Source: Macquaria australasica
Taxonomy: Eukaryota; Chordata; Actinopteri; Centrarchiformes; Percichthyidae
Length of the DNA stretch: 64,000 bases
Assembly (NCBI GenBank): GCA_005408345.1
Contig: SEMN01000120.1
Span: 62,001 to 126,000, forward strand
Reading direction: 5' to 3'
Shown here: piece by piece, positions 1 to 12,619 of the stretch
Numbering within the stretch: the first letter of the stretch is position 1
Layout of the letters: every line of letters starts with the position of its first letter
Notes under the pieces: model-generated
Told to the model about the DNA's origin: nothing
Seen by the model: only the letters and a program-made list of their open reading frames with translations
Databases searched by the model: none
Program-made: the position numbers and the translations under genes

Positions 1-393
1 TATGTCGCCTCTGAAGTGTCTCAATTACCACTGATGCTATCGGAGCCTAAGTGGGCCCACACGGCGTAGGTTGCGGGGCATTTGTTAAGTGGGCCTTTGT
101 CGTCGAGTTTCAGGGTTAATGTGAAGCGTGAGCTAATCCACTGGCCACTCAATAGCTTTAACAGCGCATGAAATCTCTTTTGTTAGTAAACCCTGTGCTT
201 CGGGCCATATCTGAAATTGATCACTGTTCCTTCTCCCTTCCTCTCGTCATGGTGCTTTGGAGGAAGAAGTATCGACAGACATCCCTCTTGAAGGGAGAGG
301 AAAGGAACTGATGGAGACTGCTAGGAGGAATTAATAGAGGCAGAACAGAGCGGGAACACCACTGAGAAATGGTTTCCTCTATGCTTGTATTGC
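1..393. other. Unassigned left edge
   Basis: No open frame of note and no repeat family I recognise. The stretch is mixed-composition single-copy-like DNA ending where the CTAT microsatellite begins. Confidence 0.5.

Positions 394-481
<88 letters not shown>
394..481 (+). repeat. Perfect (CTAT)22 tetranucleotide microsatellite
   Basis: Eighty-eight bases are an uninterrupted run of CTAT, 22 perfect copies by phase counting from C394 to T481. A long perfect tetranucleotide array of this kind is expected to be highly length-polymorphic between individuals. There is no coding context around it. Confidence 0.97.
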
Positions 482-595
482 GGCAGTGAAGCCAAGGAGG
501 AGTTTGCACATTTCTCTATTTTATATGACTGTAAATTAAATCAGCAATGGCCATTTTTCACTATTTTCTGACATTTTATAGACTAAATAATTAAG

Positions 596-1290
596 CGATT
601 AAAGAGGTACTCCAGCAATTTAGTGTTTCGCTTCCATAAAGTTGAGAAACTTACAACAGACAGATTAAAAAAGCAAAGTGATGCAGCAGAGGCTGAGATA
701 TCACCAGCTAGAACGGGTTAAGCTCCAAAACCAGTGGATCCTACAATTCCCAACATGCAACCCTTCCTGATTTGGTATATGCCCACATCTTTGAAACTCC
801 AAGCACCCCATTTTTTGAGGGCTTTCTATTAAAAAATGTGTCCTCTCCAAGCCAAAACCGAGATACCCATATGACATCATCAGGGTTATTTTCTCACATT
901 TTCGAAAGCTCCTCCAGAACCACAGAAGACATTATACAACATTTTCACAGTAGTACTCCTCCTGACAAGTATACTGCTTTTCATGTGTACAATTGCTGGA
1001 CTGCTCGTTTAATTGCAAAAATAATGGCCACATTAACTGATAATCATAAACTTGCAGCACTTTATTGTTCATGCATGGTACTTGACAAAAATATTTTAAT
1101 GGAATACCATGCTGGAGGTTTAGGGTCAGTACAGTAGCCAAAATAGTGGATTATTACAAACAAAATGCACCCTATGGTCAGGGCAAATATTGAGACGGAT
1201 GTTAGTTTGACTGTTGCCCAGATATCCATAGTTTCAGTGCTGCTGACATATGCAGGATTTGGCATTCATAATGTCGGAAATGTCCATCAG
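596..1290. repeat. Probable dispersed MITE-like repeat
   Basis: The segment opens with 'taaagaggtactccagcaat' and has the look of a teleost dispersed element that begins with a TTAA-type end. It contains a 121-codon open frame (772-1137), but the protein is low-complexity and has no domain I recognise, so I do not call it a gene. The right boundary is uncertain and no matching inverted terminus was found. The call rests on resemblance to remembered fish repeats only. Confidence 0.35.
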
Positions 1291-2555
1291 AAAACCATGA
1301 GCTCTCCAACCTCCTGCTTTTACTGTAATTGCTTCACTGGAGCAACTGCCTGGATTTGGAAAAAACAACACATTTTCTGATTTTATGTGTGTGTACGGAG
1401 TGCAGCAGGAGTGTGCACGCAGATGTTATGCATTCCCTTCACCCATTGCTCGAATAAAAGTAAAAATTTTTATTCTAAAAGGAGTAAACGCAGCAGCAGA
1501 GATGCCCGAGTGAAGCAGAGTGGATTTTTGTATTGAGTGCTCAGTCTCTCTGTCATGACTTTTAGACTGTGGAAGGATGGATGGTGAGCTGGCAATGAAC
1601 AAATGGGTGGAATTGAATATGCTTTACCTTCACTCAGTTAAACTCTTCAGCTGGAAAATGGTGGACTAATAGCATTAAGAAGCAAAATGACAAATGGAAA
1701 GTTGTATATTCACAATGCCCAGTACAGCCAGACATTAATAACTGTTTGGGACATTTGCTGAACTGAAATATTGATTTGTTTTTTTTCCAAGGGCATAGTG
1801 CTCCCTTCAAGTCAGAAATAAAATCATTGAAAAGTCCATTGTATTCAGCATACATCAAAACCATAAAATGTTTGTTTTTACTATAAAAACAAACACACAG
1901 TAATTCTTTTGCCCCCGTAAACCAACCATTATATCCATTAGAGTGCTGTCAGTCCATGTTTTTATTGGCCTGTTTGACAAGAGACAAACCACTAAGTGCT
2001 AAGTCGTCAGTCCTCCATATTCAACCTGTTAAGAGCTCTGTTTATGTGTTATTATGTACAATGTTCTGCGCCACTTAGAATGCCTTATTTTGTTCCCAGA
2101 TCACAGCTTTTTTTTTTTTTTCCCCCTCGTTTTCACTTGCTTGCTATTTGATATTTTGCCAGTGACCATGGAGGCAAATCCAACAGATGTTTCCAAGGCC
2201 ACTGGAGTGAAACTAGCAAACACTCATTTGATTGTTTTGTGATTTTTTTGGCAGCAATCGGGACTTTTCGTACCCTCTGTTAAAAAGAGCACCATGAGAA
2301 AACTTTTTCTCTCCTCAAGTGATGGGAGGGGAAAAAAAGTTCTGGTGCCGTGGTGCGTGCTCCCGTTATGTGTGCAGAAAAAAAAAAAATCAGCAATCTG
2401 CGAGCTTTGAGTGACTGACAGCTGATGGATCTACGTCAAACTTTTAAAGATCTGTCTGTCTCCCAAGCGATTCTGTGTGTATGTGTCTGTCCTCACATCT
2501 CCAATCGGCCATGATTCTGACTATGATCAGTCAGCATCGGTGTCTTTAGCTGGAG
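1291..2555. other. Unassigned, AT-rich
   Basis: Only short shadow frames are present, with homopolymer runs of T (about 2109-2120) and A (about 2379-2390). No exon-like or repeat structure was recognised. Confidence 0.45.
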
Positions 2556-2580
2556 CCCCCCCCCCACCACCACCACCACC
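2556..2580 (+). repeat. C10 run followed by (CCA)n
   Basis: A run of ten C residues merges into five CCA triplets. A 69-codon frame across it encodes a short polyproline run; this is the expected translation of the simple repeat rather than evidence of a protein. Confidence 0.9.
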
Positions 2581-4063
2581 AAATCTCTACACCGCTCCCC
2601 TCTACACAGCATCTTCTGATCAGCGGCAGCCTCGGAGTGGGCTGCTATATGTGGGGGGAGCAGCTGCATGGCTCTGTGACACATGACAAGTGCTTCAGCT
2701 CTGATCCGTTTTCTGTAAAGAATCATTAGCTGCAGAAAACGCAGCTGTGTCGCGCAGGTTCACAGCTCAATCGGTACAATCCATCTCCCTCCCTGGATTC
2801 TTCCCCAGAGCGGGAGGAGACGGAGACATCTCCCTGCGCTGTCTCCTCTCTCACACTTTCCATTACCAGTTTATTTATTTAATTCTTTAATGAGCTGACC
2901 TTAACGAGCACTGACAGCATGTCTGGCGTCTGGGCCTCCTCATCACTGTCACCGGGATGACCTCCTCCCAAGTGACAAACTCATGTCTAAATGGGGATGT
3001 GAGAGGCTGCTGGGCTATGTTTAACTAGCGGGGCACCTACAGAGACGGCCTTATCTAAGAGGTAAGGCTTCACATTTTCAATACCGCCTCTCAAGTGTTC
3101 TTTTGTGTTGTTTTTTTTCTGGTGGTTGATTGTGGAGAGATTTGGGGTATGAGATAAAAAAAACCATGTTGTCAAGCTGTCTGTTTCTCTGCTTGACACA
3201 CACTTGGAAGTTGAATAGGTGCCATAGGGGGGGCTCTTGTGATGTTACAGACAATTGCACTGTTCCAGTTCCCTGTGTCATCTATCCTGCTGTTTATAAA
3301 GACAGCGTGACCTGCCTCTGCTTCCGCTGAGAGACGTGGGACTTGATACGCATTAGCTCCACCTCTCACACACACGACAATAATGCAGAAACTAAAAGGA
3401 AAACCATTTCAATATTCTAAACAAACAAATGCTCTTCAAATAGATGCCAAACACTCAAGTCTCTCATATTAGGCCCCCTAAATCTAATTGTGTGGTAACA
3501 GACGAGGATGGTATGGCAGAGGACTAGTGATAGACTGTATCTGTCAGAGTTACCTTACAGCAGAGGAATAATGACGCCTCCTGGTAGAATTAGACTGATG
3601 AAACCATTAATTCTGTAAACACAAATTGCACTGAACTTTTCAAATCCCCAACAAACTACGATGGCAAACACTAATGAACAATTTATCTCAATGAATTCAT
3701 TTGTTTCTCATTAGTCAGCACTGCAGTCAGGGTTTGGCTTTTGCATGTGCATTGTGTGAGTCTCTCCTGAGTACTTACAGAAACTGGACACATTTTCTCT
3801 CTCTGCTTTTATCAGCATTTCTGTTTGGTAAAATGTGAGTGCATGCTGCTTGACTCAGGCTTTGAATGACTAACAAGGACTGTGTTTCTGCAATATGAAT
3901 GTTTTGTTAGACTTTGCGACCAAAGCATTTTTAATGTTTACAGCACAGAAAAGCTGCACACTGTGATCTCTGGAATTTATAAAAAGATATTAATTGAACT
4001 ATGATGCTGAAAGACAAACTTTCCATCTATGCTGAGACCTGAAAATGTATTTTAGGTTTGAGA
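2581..4063. other. Unassigned; possible conserved non-coding DNA near 2850-2940
   Basis: No gene or recognised repeat. The stretch around 2850-2940 (AT-rich, with TTTATTTATTTAATTC and TTAATGAGC) has the dense AT-rich transcription-factor-site texture of conserved non-coding elements, but without alignment this is only an impression. Confidence 0.35.
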
Positions 4064-4445
4064 AGTGTTTAAGGAATAGTTTGACATTTTGACATTTGAC
4101 ATTATTTCATTTCTTGCTGGCAGTTAGATGAGAGGATTGATACCACTCTCATGTCTGTACGCTAAATATGAAGCTACAGTGAGCAGCCAGTTAGCTTAGC
4201 TTAGCATTAAGACTGGAAACGGGGAAACAGCTAGCCTGACTCTGTCCAAAGGTAACAAAATCCACCTACCAGCACCTCTAAAGCTCATTAATCATATGTT
4301 GTCTGTTTAATCCTTACAAAAACCAATGTGTAAAAATGACAAGTTGGGGTTTAATGGGGGGGTTATGTGCCGGTCTATTTCCTGGCCAGGTGGAGTGACT
4401 TCCTGGAGTCTTGTCGCTGCTCCTGGACATTAATATATTCTATTG
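4064..4445 (+). mobile_element. R1 palindromic TTAA-type MITE, left half and centre
   Basis: The segment begins TTTAAGGAATAGTTTGAC, then carries the hallmark blocks of the family: a 'gataccactctcatgtctgta' block, a GTTAGCTTAGCTTAGCAT block, and AGCTAGCCTGACTCTGTCC. These are the same blocks found at 15599, 20185, 26630 and 44633. The right half, which in complete copies is the rough inverse complement of the left, is missing or highly diverged, so this is a truncated copy. The element is non-coding. Confidence 0.8.
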
Positions 4446-4687
4446 TTCATCTCTTCTCATCATATTTGCATGGTTCAGATAAAATGTGTCGTCATAAACT
4501 AATGATTCACTAATGAGTTTTTTATTGACTTAGTGTTGAGACAATCATTTTGAACAATGACAAAGTGGTCTATCTAGCTAATTAGCTATATGCTAATGAT
4601 GGTAAACCTGAGTAAGAATTTGCATTGACAGTGAAGCCAAAAAGGGAACACAAATATGTATGAAAATGACAAAAAACAAAAAACCCA

Positions 4688-4960
4688 ACAAGAACAATCT
4701 CGTCACAAGGTCCATTCAGTAGCTGTTCTGGAGCTTTCAATCAGAGTACATGATCTTCCTCTGCAGCAAAGAGTTGCCCAGTTGTCATGAAAATGTAGAT
4801 GTTCAAATTTTAGCAATTTAAGGACTATCTTAGCCTAAAAGTTCATAATTTCCATGACAACTGGGCTACTCCATCTGCTAAAGGGAGACTGTGTGATGTA
4901 GTCAAAAGCTCCAGAGCAGCTACTGTACTGAGTGAACCTTGTGGCGAGATTATTCTTGTC
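4688..4960. mobile_element. Hairpin (inverted-repeat) element, ~270 bp
   Basis: The left arm (4688-4790) and right arm (about 4850-4960) are inverse complements over roughly 100 bp with scattered mismatches. Examples are CTCGTCACAAGGT against the complement of ACCTTGTGGCGAG, and CCCAGTTGTCATG against CATGACAACTGGG. The ~60-bp loop (about 4790-4850) is AT-rich. This is the architecture of a foldback MITE. No open frame spans it. The outer termini and any target duplication are not clear. Confidence 0.75.
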
Positions 4961-7149
4961 AGCTGCTTTTTCCAAGGTCAAGAATTAACTTTCAGTCTCA
5001 ACAGGCAACACTAAGTTTTAAGAGGGAAAACCCAAAAACCGACATGACTCCCTCCTAGTCAAGATGCAATGCTTTTAACGTAACAGGCGCAATCTCTAAC
5101 ATGATGAAGCCATTACAGTAATTTCTTGCATTTTAACTGACAGACTACAGGTGTACCCTGGTGGCTCAGAGTAAACAGTTTGCAGCGTTTTTTCCAGGCC
5201 GACACCGGGCAGTAGCAGTGACAAGTACCACAGTGCAGGGGCAACAGAGTGGACCTGCAACCTGAGAACAGGAACCAATTTAAAGAGACTAGGGTTGAAG
5301 GTTTTCCAATGATTTTAAAATGATTCCTTCCTGGGAATGTATAAATCTCTAATTTCTCGCCTTAAAAGAAGTTTGATTTTAAAACAGAACTGCAGACAAT
5401 GAATTAAAATTATGTTTAATTACTCATTTCATTCATATACACTAGATTATGTGACAATATTTTTAGTAGACAACAATTCCTCTTAAAAGTATGTTAACTT
5501 TGAGGTGGAAAACAACACAATTCCAACCACACAGAATCATTTGGCTTTTTAGCGTATCCTCTTACTAGTTTCATGTACAAGTACAAGTGTATAATTGTTA
5601 TAGTGCTGACCTGAGGTTATTACAGTGTGCAGTGGCATCACAGGTAGCCATTTCGGTGTGCTGTTTAGGTGGAACAGGAGCATTGTTCTAGGACATAATT
5701 GTAACATCAGAGAGACCTTCTGCACTCAGTGCTTGACCTGTTGAACGCTCTGCAATCAGCCCTACTGTTCCGAATCAGGATGGAGGTCTGCATATATGAA
5801 TAAACCACATGAAATGAAAATGAATTGGAATAAACTGCTGCAGGCAAAAACTTGATACAGTTTACTGCAAGAACAGCAATTTAAGGTCGTGCTATCTGCA
5901 ATGGTTCTGTTTTATGTACAATAGTCTTCAGTATACGAACACACTGGTGCACACAGATGCACAAGTACACAAAATCCCGTGATCCCACCGGTATTTTTCC
6001 CAGGAAACTGTATCCGATTTTGGCGAGAAATCACAAGAAATACTGGGCCGACTCCCTCTGGCTTTTCAGGAGGGTCAGGTTTGCTCAGACTAGAGGTCTG
6101 AGAAATTGAGAACAAGTGCACATCACACTTCACATTTCATCCTTGACATCAAAACTGCATTTGATTCTTCCTGGAACTGGACTCGCAGGTCATGGCGAGA
6201 CACCAAAAATGTGGAGGAAAATCCTGTGCATCTGATGTGGTCACAAAGCCTCCATCATGTGAAAATAGGGCTCATAGTGCTTACACAAACAAACAGACAG
6301 ACCTACATAAATAAGCGCACATACTCGTATACACAAGTATGTAGTTATTCTTCTGTTTATAATTTAAAAAAATATACCCATAAGCCTGAGACAACCAGTG
6401 CTTAAGAATAGCTTAGTTTTTGTGTGATGAACTACTGGTCCAACAATGTACAGAGAAGATGAACCAGTTGCTGTGAACAGGAGCTGCTTTTATGTCTGCA
6501 CTTATCAGCAAAGTTCCTGTGTGGATTAGTTCTAATCCCCTGCCAAAGTGGCCACAATGGTTTCATTAAATAACCCGACATATTGTAGCAAAAATGTGTT
6601 TGTTATATAATGAAACCGCTGAGGATATGCCAGGAGGGTGCAATGAAGAACACCCAAAATGAGAGACGAACATTCAGCATGGCTTAGCCTAATAACACAC
6701 TGACAAGGCTTGTTATGGCACCAGATTATTATAGGAGGAGAAAGGGGTTTTATTCTGTATGGTATTATTAAAGATTAATTAAAATTCAAACAAAAGAAAA
6801 TACTCAAATGAAGCCAAAAAATAAATAAATAATGTAAAAATGGCTGGCATGCATAAGAGCATTAAAGCAATTTTCAAGATAATGTTGTGTGCATTTGCAA
6901 GTCATATTCTGTTCAACTGTATTCAAACATTTCACGTCTAGAAAACACATTAAAATATCATTAAAGGAGCATACTGTAAGTTTAACATGAAATACATTCT
7001 AAAAGTTATATTATAGTTTGATTTGCAGTGGTAAATAATATTCCCTTTCCTGTAACGATAAAAAATGAGAAAGATCTGCTGAGTAAATAAAAAAGTAGGC
7101 TAAAGATTCTGTGGCGCTATACCACAGACACTGCACCAAAGTACTCAGC
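4961..7149. other. Unassigned, AT-rich
   Basis: Only short unrelated frames up to 99 codons. No recognised repeat, exon or RNA gene. Confidence 0.45.
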
Positions 7150-7260
7150 AGACAGATAAGTTGTTGTTTGTCAAGAAATATAGTTACAGCATGTAACTCC
7201 CCCTGAAACCACAAATTGCTGTTTTTACATTTCTGTTTGTGTACTGATCCACTAATGCAG
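7150..7260 (+). repeat. Possible R1-related fragment
   Basis: The block around 7195-7245 (AAACCACAAATTGCTG then TTTACATTTCTGTTTGTG) resembles the central segment of the R1 family, which at 44780-44820 reads AATCCACAATTTCTC then TTTTTATACTTCTG. No TTAA terminus or GTTAGCTTAGC block is present, so this may be a recombinant or a related family. Confidence 0.3.
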
Positions 7261-10231
7261 GTTTACACAGTAAACTTCCATGTGACCATAAGAGCATGAG
7301 CATTTTACATGAAATGGAAAGGGCGAGATGAAAAGAAACTCTTCACTTACTGATCAACTTGTCTGTCTGCCTAAATTCATATATCAACCAGAGGCCAAAG
7401 CTGAACATTTTGGCATTTTCATTCTAACAAATCAAGACAGATTCAAATCAATGTGCTGCATTTAAATGTAAACCTCAACATGTTATATAAATGATTCATG
7501 CGGAGCAGAAAGCAAAACAGGCTACATTATTCATGTACTAATGTTGCAGCAGAAAACCACAGTGTAAAGAAACTCACATATGGCAGCACCACATCTGTCT
7601 GACTGTGCCTCAGTGTCTTTCCTCTTTGATTCTGCACATTCTGTGAACATACAGTATGTTTTTGACAACACAGAAATGGGTAATTAGGGATAGTGATAGT
7701 ACTTTGAAGGCATGGCTTGAGTCATATGTTTTTTTCTTGTGACACATTTATGCTGCACTTGCAAAAATGTGCTGGGCTTCTGAGCACTTGCCAAAGTGTG
7801 AAGAGGCATACTGCTATTGTCATTTTCCAGCTACCATGTGTGCGCATAGTATGACACATAAAAAGTGATTGTGTAAAAATCTACCAGAAATTAAATCCAA
7901 CACTACTTAGAGAAATAAAAAAATAAATAATGGATATGTAAAATGGTGCTATGAGCAGGTTGCAGTATTGAAAGTATTTGTGGGGAGGTCATCCTTTAAC
8001 ATCCTTTGATCATGAATGAAATAACAGAAGTAGACATGGATTAGCATCTCATAAGTTGGCAAATTGCAGCAGTCAAGCTGGCTAATCTTCAGGCTGCTGA
8101 ATGCTACAATAATGTGCAGAAAAACTAGGCCTGAAGTTGGATGTAAGGCATCAGAGCAAATGATGGTGAAGAGTGAAGACACAATGGAGAAATTAGTTTA
8201 CAGTGGTTCAACCTATCTATAGTTTCTCTTAAACCTCCATCTCAGCACTTTCCTGGTGACTCTTCACACATGTACTCATAGAATCCTCAAACTGAGACAG
8301 CATAATTTGCAGTGTGTCTACAGAGTGATGTTTACCTGGAGATATATCACTATAACAAGGAAACAAGAAGCATGAGTCAGACTTAAGCTGGTCTCAGCTC
8401 CCACTCAGCTCTCAAGGTCATAATTAATTGAATGAGTGTGGGAGTCTGTGGGACTAGTTGCCTCGTCGCTGATGCCAGAGAGCCGACGCAGCACTCTGTC
8501 CATGCCTCTGAGTTGCTAACTAGTCCCCCAATTACTTGTTGAAGGGTGATATCCAAAGAGCACCGAGAGACATCTGCATTTGAGGACTTTTAAATGAGAT
8601 ATAAGGGCAAACAAAGAATCTTCTGGGTCTCGATAATTGACAGATCATTCATTATAAGCGCGGAACTATGCTAAGGTATTCACTTGAACTCTCAAGAACT
8701 CTCCTAAACAACAAAGCATTTGACAGCTCAGCTGCACCCGTTGCTATAGATATTACAGAGGCTCACATATACAAACACATACTCACAGACACTTGCAACT
8801 TTAATCAGGATATCCATTTTTGCTTTATTACACCCGAGATTCTAAAACAGTTTAGCCTGAGGGCCACTCTTGGAAACTGACAGAGGGCCAGGGGCCAGTT
8901 AACATAATTGTCTGTTTTGGCTGTCAACCTTTCAACATTTTACTGTAATCGCTGCTTTTAAAATGGCAGGGCATGTCAGCTCTGGGTGTGATGCTGACAA
9001 AAATCTAAGAAATCATACACATATCATTCCTTCCACCATTGCAGCAGTGTTTGATTAACTAATTTGCATTCCATCATGTAAAAGAAAATGACATGTTAGA
9101 GAACATAATATTCATGAATTAAGCAAATGAAACAGCACCGAATTCAGTTTCCTGACCTACAAAATTATGTGGAAGTAGAATAGAAATATAGACCACCTCC
9201 AACAAAACTTGAGCATTCAGACCCCAGGAGAAGGTTGTTTCCAACCAGTTCAACAGCTTTCTCCTTCACGAGCTGTTAATATTCTGAAATGACAAAATAT
9301 TAAGCGGTCATCAGTTTTGGCACAGTACATTGCAAAGCAACTGCAAATTGACGGCACCATCTCAAGATAAGGATGACACCAGGTAAATCAGATAAACAAT
9401 GATAGTATTATATTAGGTTCAACTCTGAGTACCTGAACTTAACTTGACATTACATGACAAGTCTCAGTGTCCTTATAGCAAAACTAAGGAAAACTTGTGT
9501 GAAAATGAGAGTCTACAGCCATGTTAGTGGCCCTGCGAGGTTGTAGTAAATGCTAAAGCAACAATTAACTGCGTAATTTCCAAGAGGGATGGGGGGGAAT
9601 ATCCCCCTCACTTTTCAAAATCCTATTTTTGTCCCCCTCATTTTTAAGGTTTCAGTTTTATTTACTCACTAAAATCTCTATAAACACAATCTTCAGACTG
9701 TCAAGTTGCCAAAATACAGAGGAGTAAAGGGAGGCGTTGATAAAAATGTTAATATGTTCATCTAGGTCACTTTCAAGTACTACTGTGCATTCACAGTAAT
9801 TGGGCTTTACAAGACCTGCAGGCACTACTCAGGGCTGGAAAAATACTGCAAACTCCTCTGCATGTTTTTACAGTAAAAAGAATAATTTCATGTAGGTTAT
9901 TGTTTACAGTCAATATTCTCCTTTCAAAAAAATGCTATTGAACATCAATCACAGATAAGAGAATAAAGGACAGCGCTCCATGTAATAAAGAAGCAAATAC
10001 AATATTTGTCTATCATAAAGTATCAGGTCTGTATTAGTGAAAACTTCTAAGTGGCCTTAGTGTATTAAATTTCTTGTTTGTTTGTTTTTTTGGCAACTAT
10101 TAGTTTGGAAAGCCTGAAAACCAATTCAACCAATATGTTTTTTGCTAGACTGATATAAATATATAAATGTAGAAAATAACATTCACATTACAGGTTATTT
10201 TTTATTTGTTTTTGTTTGTTTTGTTTTTTTT
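7261..10231. other. Unassigned, AT-rich; possible conserved patch near 8430-8550
   Basis: No gene or clear mobile element. A moderately GC-rich patch at about 8430-8550 contrasts with its AT-rich surroundings and could be a conserved regulatory element. A small imperfect duplication of TCCCCCTCA lies at 9602-9650. A fragment at about 9510-9545 (TCTACAGCCATGTTAGTGG) resembles the reverse complement of the end of the R2 repeat. Confidence 0.4.
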
Positions 10232-10605
10232 GAAGAAGAATCTCAGACTTCATGTGCTTTCAACCAAGTCAACGTCCAAGCCTTCTTCATCAACCTGGCT
10301 GATGTCCTGGAACGCCACCCCTTTGAAGCCAAGGATATGTGGCACTTATCGAGACTGATATAACGACAGTCCAGACACCAAACAAAATAGTGTCCACCAA
10401 GAGGGTGGCGCTCCATTTCAGGAGGGGGCAGCTGAAGGACCATCCACAGCAGTTGGTAGTACAGGGTGTTTTAATCCTGTTGCTGTTCGCCCTTACCCGA
10501 AGGCTGGACCCAGAAAAGCCACCACCAAGGGAAGAAAGAGGAGGATAACAGCTATACTAACAGACACACCAACAAAACGGGCACTGGAAGAGGAGAGGGA
10601 AAGGT
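10232..10605 (+). pseudogene. pogo/Tigger-like DDE transposase relic, internally deleted and frameshifted
   Basis: Three reading frames in succession encode pieces typical of pogo-type (CENPB/Tigger-related) transposases. Frame one (10232-10361) includes FNQVNVQAFFINLADVLE, matching the segment just before the first catalytic Asp, and ends in a stop. After a frameshift near 10345 the next frame reads ETDITTVQTPNKIVSTK, where family members read 'DETG..TVQ.P.KI.A.KG'. A third frame from about 10458 reads NPVAVRPYPKAGPRK and then RITAILTDTPTKRALEEE, typical of the C-terminal tail. The stretch between, which should hold the remaining DDE catalytic core, is missing, so the copy is internally deleted as well as frameshifted. 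The first Asp is also not preserved: the site reads I-E-T-D. No helix-turn-helix or CENPB DNA-binding domain is seen upstream, where the sequence is T-rich. The family call is from memory of motif layout. The relic cannot encode an active enzyme. Confidence 0.8.
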
Positions 10606-10727
10606 GAGTTGCACCACGCAGTCATGAGCTCCAAAAAAAAAAGCAAACAACAGCTACCTTGGAGAAGAAACCTACAGCATGCATTGGGGTCCCTGGAAAA
10701 AAATCCCAAATCAAATTAAAATGGCAC

Positions 10728-11320
10728 ACATTTTAATGCATTTTTGTATTCTTTAAGCAACTGAGAGGTTGTAGTCTTACCTTGAAAAAAAATGTAATTG
10801 ACCAGCTCACAAGAGCAGCTTCATTTCTGGATGAAATATTGTTTATGCACATGGTTCTGTGTGTCGAGTTATGATGTGAACACACCTTTTTAATGCATTT
10901 TTGTATTCTTTAAGCCACTGAGAGGTTATAGTCTTACCTTGAAAAAAAATGTGATTGACCAGCTCACAAGAGCAGCTTCATTTCTGGATGAAATATTGTT
11001 TATGCACATGGTTCTGTGTGTCGAGTTATGATGTGAACACACCTTTTTAATGCATTTTTGTATTCTTTAAGCCACTGAGAGGTTATAGTCTTACCTTGAA
11101 AAAAAATGTAATTGACCAGCTCACAAGAGCAGCTTCATTTCTGGATAAAATATTGTTTATGCAGTTGGTTCTGTGTGTCGAGTTATGATGTGAACACACC
11201 TTTTTAAAGCATTTTTGTATTCTTTAAGCCACTGAGAGGTTGTAGTCTTACCTTGAAAAAAAATGTAATTGACCAGCTCACAAGAGCAGCTTCATTTCTG
11301 GATGAAATATTGTTTATGCA
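10728..11320 (+). repeat. 157-bp tandem repeat, about 3.8 copies
   Basis: The anchor TTAATGCATTTTTGTATTC recurs at about 10733, 10890 and 11047, with a variant at 11204, giving a constant period of 157 bp. Each unit holds a GAGAGGTT block, an A8 run, AGCTCACAAGAGCAGCT (a short hairpin), and GTGTGTCGAGTTATGATG. Copies differ by only a few substitutions. The fourth copy stops at TTTATGCAC (about 11320). The array starts about 120 bp downstream of the transposase relic and may be its expanded 3' region. Confidence 0.93.
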
Positions 11321-12619
11321 CTTTTTACAGTAATGTAGCCTAATTTTGTACTGTTTAATGTAATGTTTAAATGCTGACAGACAGTTGAAGTACCACAGCC
11401 TTGTATGTCTGGTTTTTGTCAATAAAACTTGCAAATATAAATGGACTGTGTGACTATAGCATAGACTGTAAAGCTTAGTGACTTGGGGTGTTGCTACATT
11501 TTTGACCCTCCAGGGCTCAGTGTGCAATTACGCATGGACCTCCCCAAAAAGCATGCGCCGTATTGGCCAATAGGCTACTCTGTGTTCAGTCAGATGTCAT
11601 TTAATTATATTCTAAATCAGATTAGGCTTGTATAGTATTTTTACAACTTCCATCAATTAAACTCGCTAACCATGTAGGTGTAATCAATGTACTTGCCAAT
11701 AAGGAAGAACTTGAATGCACCAGCTGGTACATCTAGTAATAATATCATTATGTTTTTTACATTATCTGATCACATCCTTGGTAAGAAATTAATGTAAAAA
11801 CAGTTGTAACATCGGACAGCGTCCAGTTTCGGTTTCATTCGTGTTTATGATAGCAGACACATGAAGATCGTTTGCCTGAAAATATTACATATTTAGGTAA
11901 AAAAAATATATCTGAGTAAAAAAGTGAAAAGTGAAAAATGTTACAATTATGGCGATTCTCCCCTACCCCTTAAGGCCCTACTTACGGAGTCAGCTAAAAC
12001 GGATGCTCTGTATAAAAAGTACATACAGTTATCTAGAAAGAAGCCAGGATACTTGAATATACCAAAAAACTGTTTCATGTAGAGCATTATCCTTGTTGAG
12101 ATAAGATGATGTTAAAAGACATATTTTTGGTATCTTTTTTTATCTATTCTCAGTGTGCGAAATACCTTTTAAAAAATGGGCTATAATCAGACATCTTTAA
12201 GGACTTGGGACTTCCTTTTGACAATATAGTACATCAAGTGTTCTTTCTTTCTCCAACTCTAACATACATCAAAAAAGAACAGGAGCACTGTATCAGGCTT
12301 TCTCTGAAGGTGGCATCCGGCCACCAAGCTGTGTGTAAGACATGGATGGACAGGTACATGCTGGGAGACTCAATTGGCCTCCATTGTGACACATGCTGTG
12401 TGCTTTGCCCTAGTGCAGGAAGTCATACTGTTTGCCCTTGATACAAACAGATCAGTGTGAAACTGCAGGGATTATTGTTTGATAAAGAGGAGAAATATTG
12501 TAAGACATGTCTCAGACAAACTCTAGTGCCCTTCAACCTTGACACTTTTCTATAGCTTTTACAAATCTAGACATTTTGTGTCACACAAATGCATGGAAAC
12601 AGAAACACAGAATGGAAAA
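11321..12619. other. Unassigned
   Basis: No recognised repeat. A 78-codon frame (12205-12441) is cysteine-rich near its end but shows no domain. Nothing supports a gene. Confidence 0.45.

Noticed and set aside
2477..2686. Proline-rich small protein
   Set aside because: The polyproline comes from a C run and CCA simple repeat; nothing else suggests coding.
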